From the NCBI GenBank assembly GCA_949152475.1, contig OX424564.1, positions 23,806,165-23,870,164 on the forward strand: 64,000 nucleotides of DNA. Reading direction: 5' to 3'. The translations under genes were made by a program, and so were the position numbers. Of this stretch, positions 26,001 to 38,301 are shown in pieces (within the stretch, counting starts at the first letter, position 1; each line of letters starts with the position of its first letter). The notes below the pieces were generated by a model, which saw only the letters and a list, made by a program, of their open reading frames with translations, did no database searches and was not told the DNA's origin. The DNA is from Terebella lapidaria (Eukaryota; Annelida; Polychaeta; Terebellida; Terebellidae).

Positions 26001-28248
26001 ATCCCACTTGTCTGCTGTTAATAAAATTGAACAAATTTGTGCACGCTGACTGACTATTGAAATATTTATATACCGTCCCTGTAGATTATGGCAATATACA
26101 TAATATATAATGGGTCACATTACAGAAAATACTATTCTTCGTAATCTATGGTCTTCATATCTCCACACGCGTATCATTTGGATGCACTTCGATACAATGT
26201 TGAAAGGATCAGGCCTGATAGGTAAACAATTATGTTTTTTTACAGGTATAGAGATAAGTACAGGCACGAAGGCGACTTGGGCGCCTCATCAGCCAGATCC
26301 GTCTGAAATCAGCCGGTTTCGCGGGCACTGAACCACCGTTTTCGGACTCTTCGGGAACCTGCCTTATTTCGTACATTTCATCTGACCATGTCCTCTGACA
26401 AACACACAATAGTTTTTGGACATTAATTACAGTTTCACCCCACCCCAAATCGCCAATCCGTACTCACACATACTGGCACGTGCCCAAAATAATTAGGGTT
26501 CCTTCATGGGCGTTATGAATTATTAAACACATACATGTAGGCTACTAAACGTGGGTATTGTGTTCTGATATATTTTAATTCAGTGAATAAATATATCTAT
26601 TATTATACGAAGACGACTCTACCGGTATTCTCTTTGTAGGTCAACCAGGTCAGTCACTATTGGCGTCAATATGGGATGGGTCTTGCACGATTGTTAATGC
26701 GTGGGCGAGATGTGTATACAGGTCAAAAAGAAAATGATTTTCAGTCTATATATTAGGCTAAGGCGCTGCCGGTTTGTAGACCGGGCAGGTCTTCACTCGT
26801 ACGTGTAGGTGTATTTGGTCGGTGCCCATCCCTCGAAAATATTATGTCCGTTCTAAATTAATTCGTGTTTCCGTGCCTATTTATACACCTTTGGCCAAAC
26901 GACAGATAAGTATATACATGTATAAGGTCATATAATTCAACAGTGTGCATGTATTACGATGTAGGTCTATACATAACATCCGTAAGTCCGTATGTATATT
27001 ATTGGCTTTCATCACAAGTGTTTTGTTATTTGCGGGAGTATTAGTTTCATATAATCCTAATGACACCACAATTATATGGCTTATATCTCATGGGCATGTC
27101 TTTATGTCATTAACAGTTCATGAACTTATGGGCTACGGTTAAAACAACCAAATTGCTGATCATAAACGAACATTACCTACATTGCTATGGCGTGCAGTAT
27201 ACATCTTATATGCACAAAAGATTATTCATGTATTAAATGTATGACTTATACAGTAAATATATTTTTTTCTATAACCAGTGTGTTTGGTGAAAATACTACT
27301 GCCATAGGCTGGGCAATTACGTGTACATTTGACCAAATAAGGACAGATCAATTATGTGGCGGTGACTGCATTCACAAGTTTAGATAGAGGTTTAATGTGT
27401 GTGATTGGGGCGTGTTCAAGAAAATTTGCATATAATATTATACAACGCCTTATTTGGGCAATGTCATAGTTATTATGACTTGTCGAAGAATGCGTATGTT
27501 TGGCGTAAGTCTGCGTGTTTTCTAATATCTCTTTTGCGTCCAAAGCAAGACATTTCAGAGGGATTCTATGATTCGGTTTGACCTTCTCATGAGAGCGATT
27601 ATTGTTTAGGAGAAAGAAAATCAACTATAGATAGTACACTTGTACTTAAATGCAAGTGCATTAGAAGTACGATCTTATAAATATGTAAAATATTCAATGT
27701 ATCATTCACGCAGATGAAGCAGCAATATTTTACGGTACACCATATAGAGTCAATCTTTTTTTATCGGTAGCCAAACACTAATATTTTTATTATTATTTTT
27801 TTTTTTTTGAGGGGGTCCCTCATGTTTGTTCGGCCAATCCGTTCGTTCATACACGTATATATTGGCAGAAATTCTTTCTTTGCAGATTTTGGCCGTGTGC
27901 CTTCTTTTCTCTTTACCACTAGTGGCGGGTTCCGTCAGTCAATGGGAGTATCCAGAAATACATAACGAGAATGTATTTCTGGTGTATCAAATGAGAAAAG
28001 AAGAAACAGGCGGCTCGGTGACTCACAATAACCACCTATCGGACCTGCATTAGAATGATGTTAATTTTTATGACATTAACTTTTCAAAGCGGAATCATTT
28101 TCTACCATATAATAAACGCACTTATAGACCGGCACATACACTGTACTAGATTGTAATAACGAGGGGCAGTATTAATTTCATGGTGTTGCACAACGTGGTG
28201 AAAGGCCTCGTTTCTCAATGATTCACGCTCACAGCTCTATGAAGTCAC

Positions 28249-28249
<1 letters not shown>
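23050..28249. other. 5.2 kb intergenic desert
   Basis: AT-rich, with only short chance open frames on both strands and no recognised gene, RNA or well-bounded repeat. The part 23230-23560 is somewhat less AT-rich and may be the tail of the preceding repeat remnant. Confidence 0.4.

Positions 28250-28319
<70 letters not shown>
28250..28319. repeat. (AAT)n microsatellite
   Basis: About 23 uninterrupted AAT units. Confidence 0.98.
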
Positions 28320-28379
28320 TGTGGGGGTATGTACGACAGATTATCTTGAACTACCCCCATGGTCTCCAAGTAAGGGCCG

Positions 28380-28680
28380 CACATACCCCACCCATGAGGG
28401 TACATGAAGGTCGGGCATGCCCCACACGAAAGTCACACCCCTGGCAAGTAAGGATATACCCAATCGGAGGGTCGGACATACCCTTCTCAAGACAGACATA
28501 CCCCCATTGAAGGCATGACATGCCCATTTCAGGGCCCGACATACCCCTTCGAAAGTTAGAGATACCCCATACAAGGAGACACATACCCCCTTTGAAAGCC
28601 TGACATACCCATCGGAGGGTGCTACATACCCCTACTGAGGGTACTACTTACCCATCAAAAGGGACTGATATACTTATTTG
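28380..28680. repeat. Degenerate tandem repeat, unit about 28-32 bp
   Basis: A run of about ten units built around GACATACCCC followed by a GAAAG- or GAGGG-like spacer. Units differ in length and sequence, so it is an old minisatellite. The open frames over it on the minus strand come from the repeat itself. Confidence 0.8.
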
Positions 28681-29018
28681 GGAAGATCAAAGCAAACCAA
28701 CTGAGCTCGAATCGCAGGCTACGAATCGCAACATACAAACCAACTCTAACCACATTACTAGTTGTATGTACTGGTTAGGCATACTGGAAAGAGACTAATT
28801 TGTGTCATGTCCCTAAAATTGATGAGTGTCATAACTACGTCAATCGCCCTGAATATATATACCGTCCTGCTGCTTCTACCAGGGGTGGTCCATATTACAC
28901 ACCGGTCCATATTACACGACTCTCCCCTACATGGAGATAATATGCTTCTTTCCATTGATGCCCTGACACAGCAGGCACACTTGGGACTTACATATCCCAT
29001 CATCCCTAGGAACATTAA

Positions 29019-29113
29019 AGCTGCCGTAGCCGTATATAAGGGGAGGCGTCCCCCCAGCCCATGCTCTGCAGTGGTCGGGGGGAGGGCCCCCCTTATATAC
29101 GGCTCCGTCAGCT
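29019..29113. mobile_element. TTAA-flanked 95-bp hairpin MITE
   Basis: Near-perfect inverted arms of about 40 bp (AGCTGCCGTAGCCGTATATA with its complement TATATACGGCTCCGTCAGCT) flanked by TTAA at 29015-29018 and 29114-29117. A neighbouring duplicated segment at about 29465-29555 reads CATTAAATCTG without the hairpin, giving the empty site. TTAA duplication is typical of piggyBac-like elements; that assignment is inference from the target only. Confidence 0.75.
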
Positions 29114-29117
29114 TTAA

Positions 29118-29555
29118 ATCTGGTTGCCTAGGCATGTAGTCTAATGTATGTATATATTCATTAACGCGCCTGAAAAGTTGATCTTACCACCTCCAGGTTA
29201 TATAATCCACTAGCATATTTTAATCTATTTTACTCACTTTTGTGTTATTTAATAATGTTTTGTACACTTTTGTGTTGTTTAACTTGTGGTTTTACTGTTA
29301 AGCGCATCGAGAATTTTAATTTGTATGCGCTATATAAAAATAAAGTATTATTATTATATATGCCAATACACCTCCTTAGGCTGGCTTAGATACCCCGTCA
29401 TCCCAACTTAGGCCTACTAGTCCACTATTTTTCATAATATCAGATGCACCCAAGAGTCTAGGATCATTAAATCTGCTTGTCTAGGCATGTATTAACGTAT
29501 GTCTATATCCATTTACGTGCTTGAAGTGCCGATCTTCCCACCTTTCAGGTCATAC
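29118..29555. repeat. Diverged duplicated segment
   Basis: About 90 bp at 29118-29205 recurs at 29470-29555, sharing CTAGGCATGTA, ATGTMTATAT-CATT, GATCTT-CCACCT and CAGGT. The copies are separated by about 265 bp of unique AT-rich sequence. Confidence 0.6.
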
Positions 29556-29580
29556 ATACCAATGCCAATCCTTATGCCGG

Positions 29581-29965
29581 CTTACACATTGGTCACCTCC
29601 TTACGCATCCTTATACGCATGGGTCACCTCCTGTCCTTAGGCCTCCTGAAGCATGGGTCTCCTATCCACCTTAAGCCTCCTTAGGCATGGGTCACGTTCC
29701 CACCTTAGGCCTGCTTAGGCATGGGTCACGTCCCCACCTTAGGCCTCCTTAGGAATGGGTCACCTCCCCACCTTTGGCCTCCTTAGGCATGGGTCACCTC
29801 CCCACCTTAGGCCTCCTTAGGCATGTGTCACCTCCCCTCCTTAGGCCTCCTTAGGCATGGGTCACCTCCCCTCCTTAGGCCTCCTTAGGCATGGGTCACC
29901 TCCCCACCTTAGGCCTCCTTAGGCATGGGTCACCTCCACGCCTTAGGCCTCCTTAGGCATGGGTT
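29581..29965. repeat. 34-bp minisatellite, about 11 units
   Basis: The unit is ACCTTAGGCCTCCTTAGGCA followed by TGGGTCACCTCCCC. The first units are diverged; the central ones at about 29760-29955 are nearly identical, suggesting recent expansion. It contains many CCTTAGG palindromes. Confidence 0.95.
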
Positions 29966-29998
29966 TTAGGAGAGGTCGCCTTTTATGGGTACGATCCT

Positions 29999-30052
<54 letters not shown>

Positions 30053-30053
30053 T
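29999..30053. repeat. (AAT)n microsatellite
   Basis: About 17 AAT units directly after the 34-bp minisatellite. Confidence 0.97.
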
Positions 30054-33000
30054 CGTAGTTTCATAATTCATAATATTAATAATTCGTGTCTATAAAATCA
30101 CGGTGTCATACACGTACAATAATGTTCGAAATCAATATTCCAAAGTAAATAAACTGTTCTCTGACATGATTATTTGATGGAATCTTGTAAAGAATACCGC
30201 CAGATGTTGTATTTCTAAACACCCCCACCCCCTCTCTCTCGCTTACACAGATACAAAAGTCGCTTGACAACATGAGATCAACACGATAACAGCTCGATAA
30301 AACCAGCTTCTCTCTCTCCCTCTGTTCTACATTTCATGAATACAAAAGGAGGCCATGCTACCCAGGATTATGCGATCAATAATATAATGTGGGGTCAGAT
30401 TTGCATGTATCAAAGCGTGCAACCCAACTTTCTGATAATATAGGACCGATAAATGATTTTCCAAAAACCATACCCATGCAATGTGATTGAAATATGAACC
30501 GCGCTATTATGTGATTTCATGTTGGCCTACGATAACAGCCCATTGCATACCTGTATCTGTGATGCACACATGATTTCATACAGATTATTGCCTTTATTTA
30601 CCCATCCAATCAAAACTCACACATATTTCTCTTTTTCACCGTGAATATAATTTTATAATCAGAATAGGGTCTACTAAACTATTGTTCATTCAACATTTGA
30701 CGCAATATTACTATTTTCTGTGCGTTTTAAACACTACATCACCACAGGGCAGGGTCATATACCGGTACGTATACGCATAAGTTATGCTTGGTATATGGCG
30801 GGGTATATGCACCAGACACCCTTAATTGAGAGGCTTTTGTATGTGTACGCGAAACATTTACTTCAGTATTTGTACGAATATGTTCTCTCAACTGAGTCAT
30901 TGAATATCATATCAGGACCATGTAATACTGTTAACATTACGCGGGCGATATCACGGGTATTATTGTTCTACTTTCCAGACCTCGCCGCGATAGAAAAATA
31001 TCGATTTTTTTTCTGCCCCGAAAGTGCATCGCTTTGCAGTTTTTCGACTTCCACAGTAGTAGGCCGGGTTCCTCTAAATAATTCCACGATACATATTCTT
31101 TCAATAATAAATAATAGTTATGTAATTCATTTTGGAAACTATAAAAATGTGACATACATGTATGTGAGAAGAAAAAAACCGGTGATATTTGTGCTTAGTG
31201 TACATGTATATACTTTCATGTAAATAAATATGGAGTTAGTGCAGACAAATATTCATCGTGTTCTCTCAACATACAGCCAAGACATAATGTAGGACTTTAG
31301 CCTGTGATATCATGACCTTGCTTCGATTTGCTTGCCAAACAATTGGCCAATCCCTCTCATATTATAGGTGAATAGAGTGTAGGTGTCGATGAAGATATTT
31401 TCAAGTCAAACAAGAGGTGTACATTATGTCATGTATGGTGGAGATTCATTAATATCATAGGATCGGATATTATTGCACGACAGATCGACCCGACTCAAAT
31501 TTTGCAGTTCAGAACGAATAAATACATTTCGTACACACTATTCATGCGTTGAGATTTATAATATTCAAATGTATTAGCATATGTAATTCTTATAATTATG
31601 TTATCTATGGAGTGAGGGAATAATCTAGAGAATGATAATTATATTGTTACGATTTATATACGATGGACTATAACCAAAGTTATCAGCGATTGAGTACATG
31701 TATTGTTAATTGTGTGTGCATTGCTCCATATTCGTGTTGTTTGCACACGTGATTGAAACAGTTAGGCCCCATCAGAAATACATAATATACAGTAGTGTGA
31801 AGCTTCATAGCTAGGGGGCCTACCACTTATCCCAGCAAATATGTCCCTTTCTTTCTAGTCGCGATTTCATCTTTGTTAATCTCCAATTATTTGTGATCAA
31901 TTTCCGGCTCTTCTGATAACAATTGAATACATTTTTTAAAGAATATAATAGAATTTTGAAAAATCACACTAATTTTTCAGCTCAGCTAGATCCAAGTTGA
32001 TTCAAGAAATATTTCAAAAGAGAGATATAAATGTTCTCTCTACTCTGTGGATGTATAGTGAGAACATGTCCATCACTTCACTATTGTTGTTTCGTCACAC
32101 GTGTGTGTGATATTTAGTGGTCAATTACCATATTATGCCATGTTATTTTCTCAGAAGGTCATGTACAACGAGCGTGTACGTATATGTATCATTCTGGAAC
32201 ATCACGGAAACCGTTTTGAACGGTACGTAGAGCTCATGAATGACCACCCATGTACCAATATCTGGCAGTGATCCAGAATTGACATCAGCTTCTGGCATCA
32301 GTGGCTTCTGGAAGCCCTAGCCAATCACCCACCCCACCCCCACCCCCACCCCCACCCCACCACTCACCCTCCCCCACCCCCGTCATAACACTTACGTCAT
32401 CATCCATCAGTACCTCTCGCCTGCCCCCCCCCCCCCCCTCCCACAACTTTAAAGTCAATAGATGAGATCTGTCAGTGTTTGGAAAGTGTTAAAAATATCT
32501 GATATTCTTGAAAAAAAAATATGTATTGACGTATTTAGTTTTGTAATCCTTTCATCCCGCCTATAGTTTTGTTGTCATTTCTTATGATGAACATATTAAT
32601 ATTATGTGAATTTTCACTAAATTGGTAGCTGTGAGACCGCTTCATATTATCACTGACTTCATCATGGAATTCTCCACATATTACATGACAAAATACCTTC
32701 TCTTGTGTGTACTCCATTCTTTTGTGTCAAATTTACTCAGTTACGAATAATTTGATTTGAATATCTTGTTTGATTGTGGTACATGTGTATTTCGTGTTGA
32801 AATGTATACAGAAATACACAATAATGTTTTCCTTTTTTTGATCCTTAAATTTGAGGAATATTTCAATATTCATGACATTTTTTTGTCCTATTTCTACTCT
32901 GATTTTTTAAAACTCGTTAGCAGTATTTTTCGTTATTTTTTAAGGCGAAATTTGGTGGAAAATAGCCGAATTGACTCCTAGGTGAAGTACGCCAAGTTAT

Positions 33001-33110
33001 AGAAAGATAGCATTCAGCATCGCAAAAAAAATCGTCAACAGCCAGTGTAAACATGTTAGAAAAATCAGAGTATACAATACATGTAATCACTGCCAAATCT
33101 GCAATAAATC
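30054..33110. other. Intergenic, no gene recognised
   Basis: AT-rich sequence. It contains a (C4-5A)n tract at about 32322-32385 and a 15-nt poly-C at 32424-32438; the complementary strand could form G-quadruplexes. A 167-codon open stretch at 30720-31223 lacks an ATG at its start and any recognisable domain. Confidence 0.45.
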
Positions 33111-33142
33111 AAAACTCAAGCCGTATTGGTAGTTTCAGTTCT

Positions 33143-33148
33143 TTTATT
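33143..33148 (-). terminator. Possible distal poly(A) signal of the Maf gene
   Basis: AATAAA on the minus strand. It would give a 3' untranslated region of about 2.2 kb for the Maf gene (35308 down to about 33120). Long 3' UTRs are common in large-Maf genes. Weakly supported. Confidence 0.25.
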
Positions 33149-35308
33149 GATATCATCTCTGTACGTATCAGAACAGTCGTTTACATGTACTCAAAATTAC
33201 ATTCCTGGTCATTTCTCCAACAATATCATCTGTTCTTCAGATAAAAACATGCAAAACTGTCATGTACACAATAATCTAGATCAAACCGGTTCAACAGTAC
33301 AATGCCCGCACTGAATACAATCAATAAACTGTACATGCAAAATTATTACCTAAACTTTCTGACTCATTAGCACACTCAAACCATGCTGTAAAGCATGCAA
33401 TTTCTTTTACTACCAATAAATGCTGCAAGTTGGTATTTCCTATCGCCAATTCTCAAACTCCGCTCCCATTGGGGGCATCTGACAACATCATAAATAATGC
33501 TGGATACCAGCTCAATGGGGCTAATCCACATATCCTTTGCCAAGACCCCTCTGTGACATACAGATTTTGTTTGTTCAGCATCTGTGGTACAACAAAATCT
33601 TCACACGTCGAGGCAATGTTTTTTTTTCAATTTTTTTTCATTTTACTTTTTTTTTGGTTGTCCGACATGGGACAGTTTTTTTGTATGATTTTTTTTGACA
33701 ATGATGGATGAAAACATGATTTGGATGACGTTGTTGAGTTGTTGTGCCTTTTTTTCGTGTTTTTGATGTCTTTTCGCTTTGTTTTTTATACTTGTATGTT
33801 AATGCGTTACAAAGCATGTTACAATGTTCACAATTATATACACACGCAACTGGTCACCTTTACAGCAGCCAAACAAACAAACAAACACACACGAGAACAA
33901 ACAAATATGCGTGGATGAATGGACAATACACAACATATAAGTAAACCAACTTTCAAAGTCCATGTTACAGAATAAGCAGGGTTGTGGTCCGTGGTCAGTC
34001 CGCATGGAAACATACTCTCCCATTTTAGGTGGGGTCATGTACCATTTTATAAACATTTTACGCTTGCAAAATCGGTAGAATGTGAACTGTAAACCTGGGC
34101 AGCATAGCCAAGAACAGATCACTGGGGGGACCAATTACCAAGGTGCACGTTTTACCAAGATACCAACTTGATGTCAATAGAGGAATACTATCTCTTATTA
34201 TCTGCGCACCATTTGGGGACTTATATTAAAATAACATATTTTCCAGTTTGACATCAACCGTGTACCTTGGCATACGGCCAACACAAGGTCTGATCTCTTC
34301 CCCGAGACATTTTTCTTCCTTCACTTCGGTACAGAACATTTCAATAAAATCAAACACATTTTATCAAAAAAAAAATCCTACAAAAAAAAAATGAACAAAT
34401 AAACTCTACTAAAACAATCCGTTTACATCAACGGTCTCCACACAAAAATTTCGAATATGTCAACAACTTTGCAAAACACTCAGGCACTGGAAACATATGT
34501 ATTGTGCCTATATCAAGGTTTTGGTATATATCCAACAAAACAAATACAGTAACATAAAACAAAACACAAGAGCAACTGCTTGCTACAGAGTTCAGTTTTT
34601 CTTAGCAACCATCAGAATGCATGGGCTTAACAAGTGTGAGAAATAAAGGCATGCCCCATGACTTTTGCACATAATAAATTATTTACACACATTTCCAATC
34701 AAACAGAATTAAATATACAAAATAATGCCTACCAAGTCAGCATGCCACATTCTATTTACTAGTAGTATATGACACACAATGAACAAATCTTTCTCCTCAC
34801 ATCACGATAAAATGGTCGATATATTTATATATTACATTGTATTATCAAACTGTGACAATAAGCCGTCTGAGTAGATTATACATGAATATGAACATATAGC
34901 TCAATTGATAAAATGTTTGACCATATTCCAGCCAGAAATCCAACAAATGCCAACAGACACCAGACCCCTTGAACATGAATAACAGTACGTTTGCCATCAT
35001 ATAACCAGTGTGTTGTACTTTGTGAGACAAACTCTGACCGCCCAGTGTCTCTATGGTCTGCGACTGCGATGGGGGACCATTCCCATCGCAGGAGACCTTG
35101 ACACACTGGGCCACACATCGTGAGTCACAACCATATACATACAACAAATGTCTCACAAAGATTTGTTGGTTTCTGTTAGAATAGGCCACCATTTGTTCAA
35201 AGCATATCATTGACTATACATGTTCGACTTTAATGTATAGAACACTATCGTCTTAGCTTTCTACAGACACCACCCCTTACACTCACTGTTCAGTCACTAA
35301 CGACACTC

Positions 35309-36178
35309 TTAAAGTCCAGCGGCGTCCAGCCTCGCGGAGAGCCGATCATTGTCGCACTTCAGCGAGTCACGTTCCTCGCAGACTTTCCTCAGCTCCTGGC
35401 GAAGAGTGTCCAGCTGCGTGGTATAAAACTCGATCATCGAGGTCTCCTGGCGCAGTGCATTGACTTCTGCCTCAAGGCTCTGATTGACCTGCTCCAGTTC
35501 GAACTTGACAGTTTGACGCTTCTCGCGGCTGTTGGCGGCGTAACCCCTGTTCTTCAGCGTTCGCCTCCTCTGCTTGATTTGAAGAATGGATTCTTTCGGT
35601 ATTCCCTGGAGGGCGCGATTCAGTTCCTTGACGCTCATTGCAATCAGGCACTCGTCAGTGAGAGTCAGCGGCTTTGTTGCCGTCTTTCTGTACGGCATGC
35701 TCGAGGTCACATGCGACTTCGGCGTCACGATCTTACCAGCATTCGAGTCCTCCATGTCGCACTGCGGAAGCAGGCTCTCAATCGCTGGCTTCAGCTCATC
35801 CTCAAAGCTGGTGCTGTCAGCTTCAAAGCCAGTCTGCGTGCCACTCGCAGCTTGGAGACCAGTCGTATGGACATGGTTAGAGATGTACATTGCCAGTTCC
35901 TCCACTTGGGAGTCGGGCTGGTTGGGATCGAGCAGTGGGCCATCGCCATGGAGCAGCATATCCAAATCTGCAAGACTTGCTTCACCGATCATGGCTGGAG
36001 TCTGGGGAACATCAGGGGAAACAGGACCAGGACTACCCAGTGGGCTGTCAACTGGCTGAACCACAGCAGAACCTTCCTCTTTGACTGTCTCCAGATCCGG
36101 AAAATTCATCAAGTCCGAGAAATCCATGTTTATATCTTCCAAGCTAAAAGTGAATAGCTCTTGGTTACCGCTTTCCAT
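35309..36178 (-). CDS. Maf-family bZIP transcription factor with N-terminal activation region, single exon
   Basis: An intronless frame of 289 aa. The first ATG is at 36178-36176 and an in-frame TAG lies five codons upstream, so the start is firm. Residues 18-35 ([18 protein letters not shown]) resemble the large-Maf N-terminal motif (NDFDLMKF-EVKKEP type) and contain a VKEE sumoylation consensus. Then follow closely spaced S/T-P sites (about 45-62). The extended homology region is at about 172-201 ([20 protein letters not shown]), followed by basic region [20 protein letters not shown] (about 202-221) and a leucine zipper to the C-terminus. The EHR plus RGYA signature is specific to Maf proteins. 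Small Mafs lack an activation region, and vertebrate large Mafs are single-exon as here, so a large-Maf relative is the best reading. Odd points: the usual SCR of the basic region is NSR, and the zipper is diverged. It binds MARE-type DNA as a dimer by family knowledge. Confidence 0.9.
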   Translation of the reverse strand: MESGNQELFTFSLEDINMDFSDLMNFPDLETVKEEGSAVVQPVDSPLGSPGPVSPDVPQTPAMIGEASLADLDMLLHGDGPLLDPNQPDSQVEELAMYISNHVHTTGLQAASGTQTGFEADSTSFEDELKPAIESLLPQCDMEDSNAGKIVTPKSHVTSSMPYRKTATKPLTLTDECLIAMSVKELNRALQGIPKESILQIKQRRRTLKNRGYAANSREKRQTVKFELEQVNQSLEAEVNALRQETSMIEFYTTQLDTLRQELRKVCEERDSLKCDNDRLSARLDAAGL

Positions 36179-36525
36179 AATCACAAGTGGCTAGACAGTT
36201 CGTGTTCATCGGTGTCACAGAGTGACAAGTCCTGCTCACTGTGTTATCCCGTTTGACAAATGTGACAGCGCCGGCTTTTGTGTTGTGCAATCAGGCAATA
36301 TGGCCGCCAGTTTCTGTTGGCGCTGTCAGTGAACTGTCATTCGCTTTCCCGCCGCCTTTCGATATCTCGGATGGACTGACAGCGCTTTCAGCACATGGAA
36401 GTCGAACCCACGTATCGTTCTTCAACTGTTTTTGGGTGAGAAATAAATGATTTCAGCTTAAATTGTTTGAAACCGGTGGTCAAGGGGTACCACCGATCCG
36501 AACTTGATGAAGGCGAAAGGCAACA
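36179..36525 (-). other. Presumed 5' UTR of the Maf gene
   Basis: The interval lies between the expected start site (about 25-30 nt below the TATA box) and the ATG. It is moderately GC-rich. No intron is needed to explain it. Confidence 0.5.
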
Positions 36526-36550
36526 ACATGGAATCGAGGCCGGGCACTTG

Positions 36551-36601
36551 CTTTTATACCACTCATGACGTCACTTTACGGTGATGTCATGACAGACCAA
36601 T
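36551..36601 (-). promoter_or_regulatory. Core promoter of the Maf gene: TATA, two CRE-like sites, CCAAT
   Basis: Reading upstream on the minus strand: TATAAAAG at 36558-36551, a perfect palindromic CRE TGACGTCA at 36573-36566, a second CRE-like TGACATCA at 36589-36582, and an inverted CCAAT box (CCAAT on the plus strand at 36597-36601). Spacing is typical of a compact inducible promoter. TGACGTCA is also the core of a CRE-type Maf recognition element, so binding by ATF/CREB or by Maf itself are both possible. Confidence 0.75.
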
Positions 36602-37994
36602 GAGAAGCGTCCATTTGTGCTATTTTAAGAGATAATGTTGCCTTGCGCCCACATCGAGGCTAGCGAGATTTTGGGGAGAGTCTCGTGGAAGCCCGACGGA
36701 TCTATTTTTAGTAACTGACACGGGCCCGGACTTGTTTGGTACATATAAAACACGGACTGCTAGTCCGACTCATTTAACCGATCAAATAAAAAATTATTCT
36801 TGTCAAAATACCATCTTGATAGCTCAAAACAAAGCAATCTAGTGATGCCAGCAATAAATTAGTGCTTGATTCTCTCGTTACCAGTATGTATTTCTGGTAA
36901 TATAGAATAATTGAGCGAGCAAAGAGAAACAGTATAACATATAGGTACACTAAGAAACTCACCTTCTAATAGTGAAGTTGTCTCCTGGTTAAATTGTTAT
37001 TCCATGATGGGCTGGTCCAATAATCGAACTTGTATATTATTATCATGTGAAACTGCCATATGAAATATATAACTGAACACATTTGGTATGTATTGTACTG
37101 TAGATGACATCTAAACGATCATCATTGCAAGTGCACATGGACCCCGTAGTTAAGGGTTTATCATTGTGAAATCTTCAACCGATTCATAAGTTTTCATATT
37201 GCCGTGATCTCATACATGTACATAAGACAAACTCAATAAATATAACTAGTTGATTCTATAGCTATCTCGTCAGTGGTTGAATGAAAGTGGATCACACAGT
37301 ACGCGTATTCCAGCTTATATAGGTCCACTTATTAAGGCATATAGATCCAATACATGACATTTCCAGTTGATATTCAAGCTTGCATCAGACAGTATCAACA
37401 ACTGTACATGTAGTGAGGTAGGCCTCTATAGTGATTTTATTCTTGAAGACCCGGGAAATTGATGCCAACTAGAGCACAAACTGCACGAACTTTACTAGGG
37501 TGACATGTAGGGGGGAGGGGGAAGGGGGGCGGAGATGCAAAAAAAACGTATGTGGCCCAATTAAATGTAGTCCCCTACGTGTATATCCGGGGTCTATGTG
37601 TACCAGATCCTTCGACAACATTCATTACCTTGTGGTTATTTCACAACTTTGCCCGTTGTGGGGCAATATGGCGGGATTTCCAAGCTAAATCGATCGAAAT
37701 TCCAGAGGGCGCACTTGATTATGTAGGATGGCGACACCTGGCGAATGTGTGTGTGAATGACATTGGCGTGGTATAGATGGCAGCACCGGCTGGACCAGTT
37801 CTTAAACCCATTTTTCATTCCAAAAATGTAGACCAGGTACATGTTGTTGAAAATATTGCATTGCCAACAAACTCAGGCTTATTTTATTTAATCAAACACA
37901 TGTTATGTATCTTCGTGTTAAACTTATAATGCGTGTAAAAATCAGATAATTCCAAAATTAACTAGACGCTTCCGGTCGCCTACGACCGCTTGGG
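36602..37994. other. Upstream region of the Maf gene, no gene seen
   Basis: AT-rich apart from the first 150 bp. No open frame of interest, and no recognised repeat except a short G-rich patch near 37510-37535. Confidence 0.4.
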
Positions 37995-38301
37995 TGTATC
38001 CCCCGTAGCACTATCGTTCCTCATGCCCCAAATATATTACTAATAAGTGTGAAAAACTAGAACAAGGGATAGAGAAGATTACCAGAGAAATGTAAAATCT
38101 TAGGCCACAACTGTTTTTTTTTCCCCACCAAAATTGCTAAATTAATCTTTCAAGGTTATTGAAGGGCGAATTCAAGATCACCACTGAAACCACTGCATAT
38201 GAATGTCCCAAAAACGAAGTCACAGCCAGATCATACTTTTCACCTAAATTTATATTTCAACTCAGGATTTTTGACATACTTGGTTCCAAGTTAAAAAATT
38301 A

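Noticed and set aside
28758-29139. Two 125-codon open stretches on opposite strands at the same place
   Set aside because: They overlap a duplicated segment and a hairpin MITE; the mirrored lengths come from the palindrome rather than a gene.
30720-31223. 167-codon plus-strand open stretch
   Set aside because: It does not begin with ATG, shows no recognisable domain, is AT-rich like the flanks, and has a competing minus-strand frame.
35513-36157. Long plus-strand frames over the Maf gene
   Set aside because: They are shadows of the GC-richer Maf coding sequence on the other strand.
36179-36184. Earlier start of the Maf frame at a GTG codon
   Set aside because: GTG is not a credible start here; the ATG two codons later is preceded by an in-frame TAG and is the sensible start.
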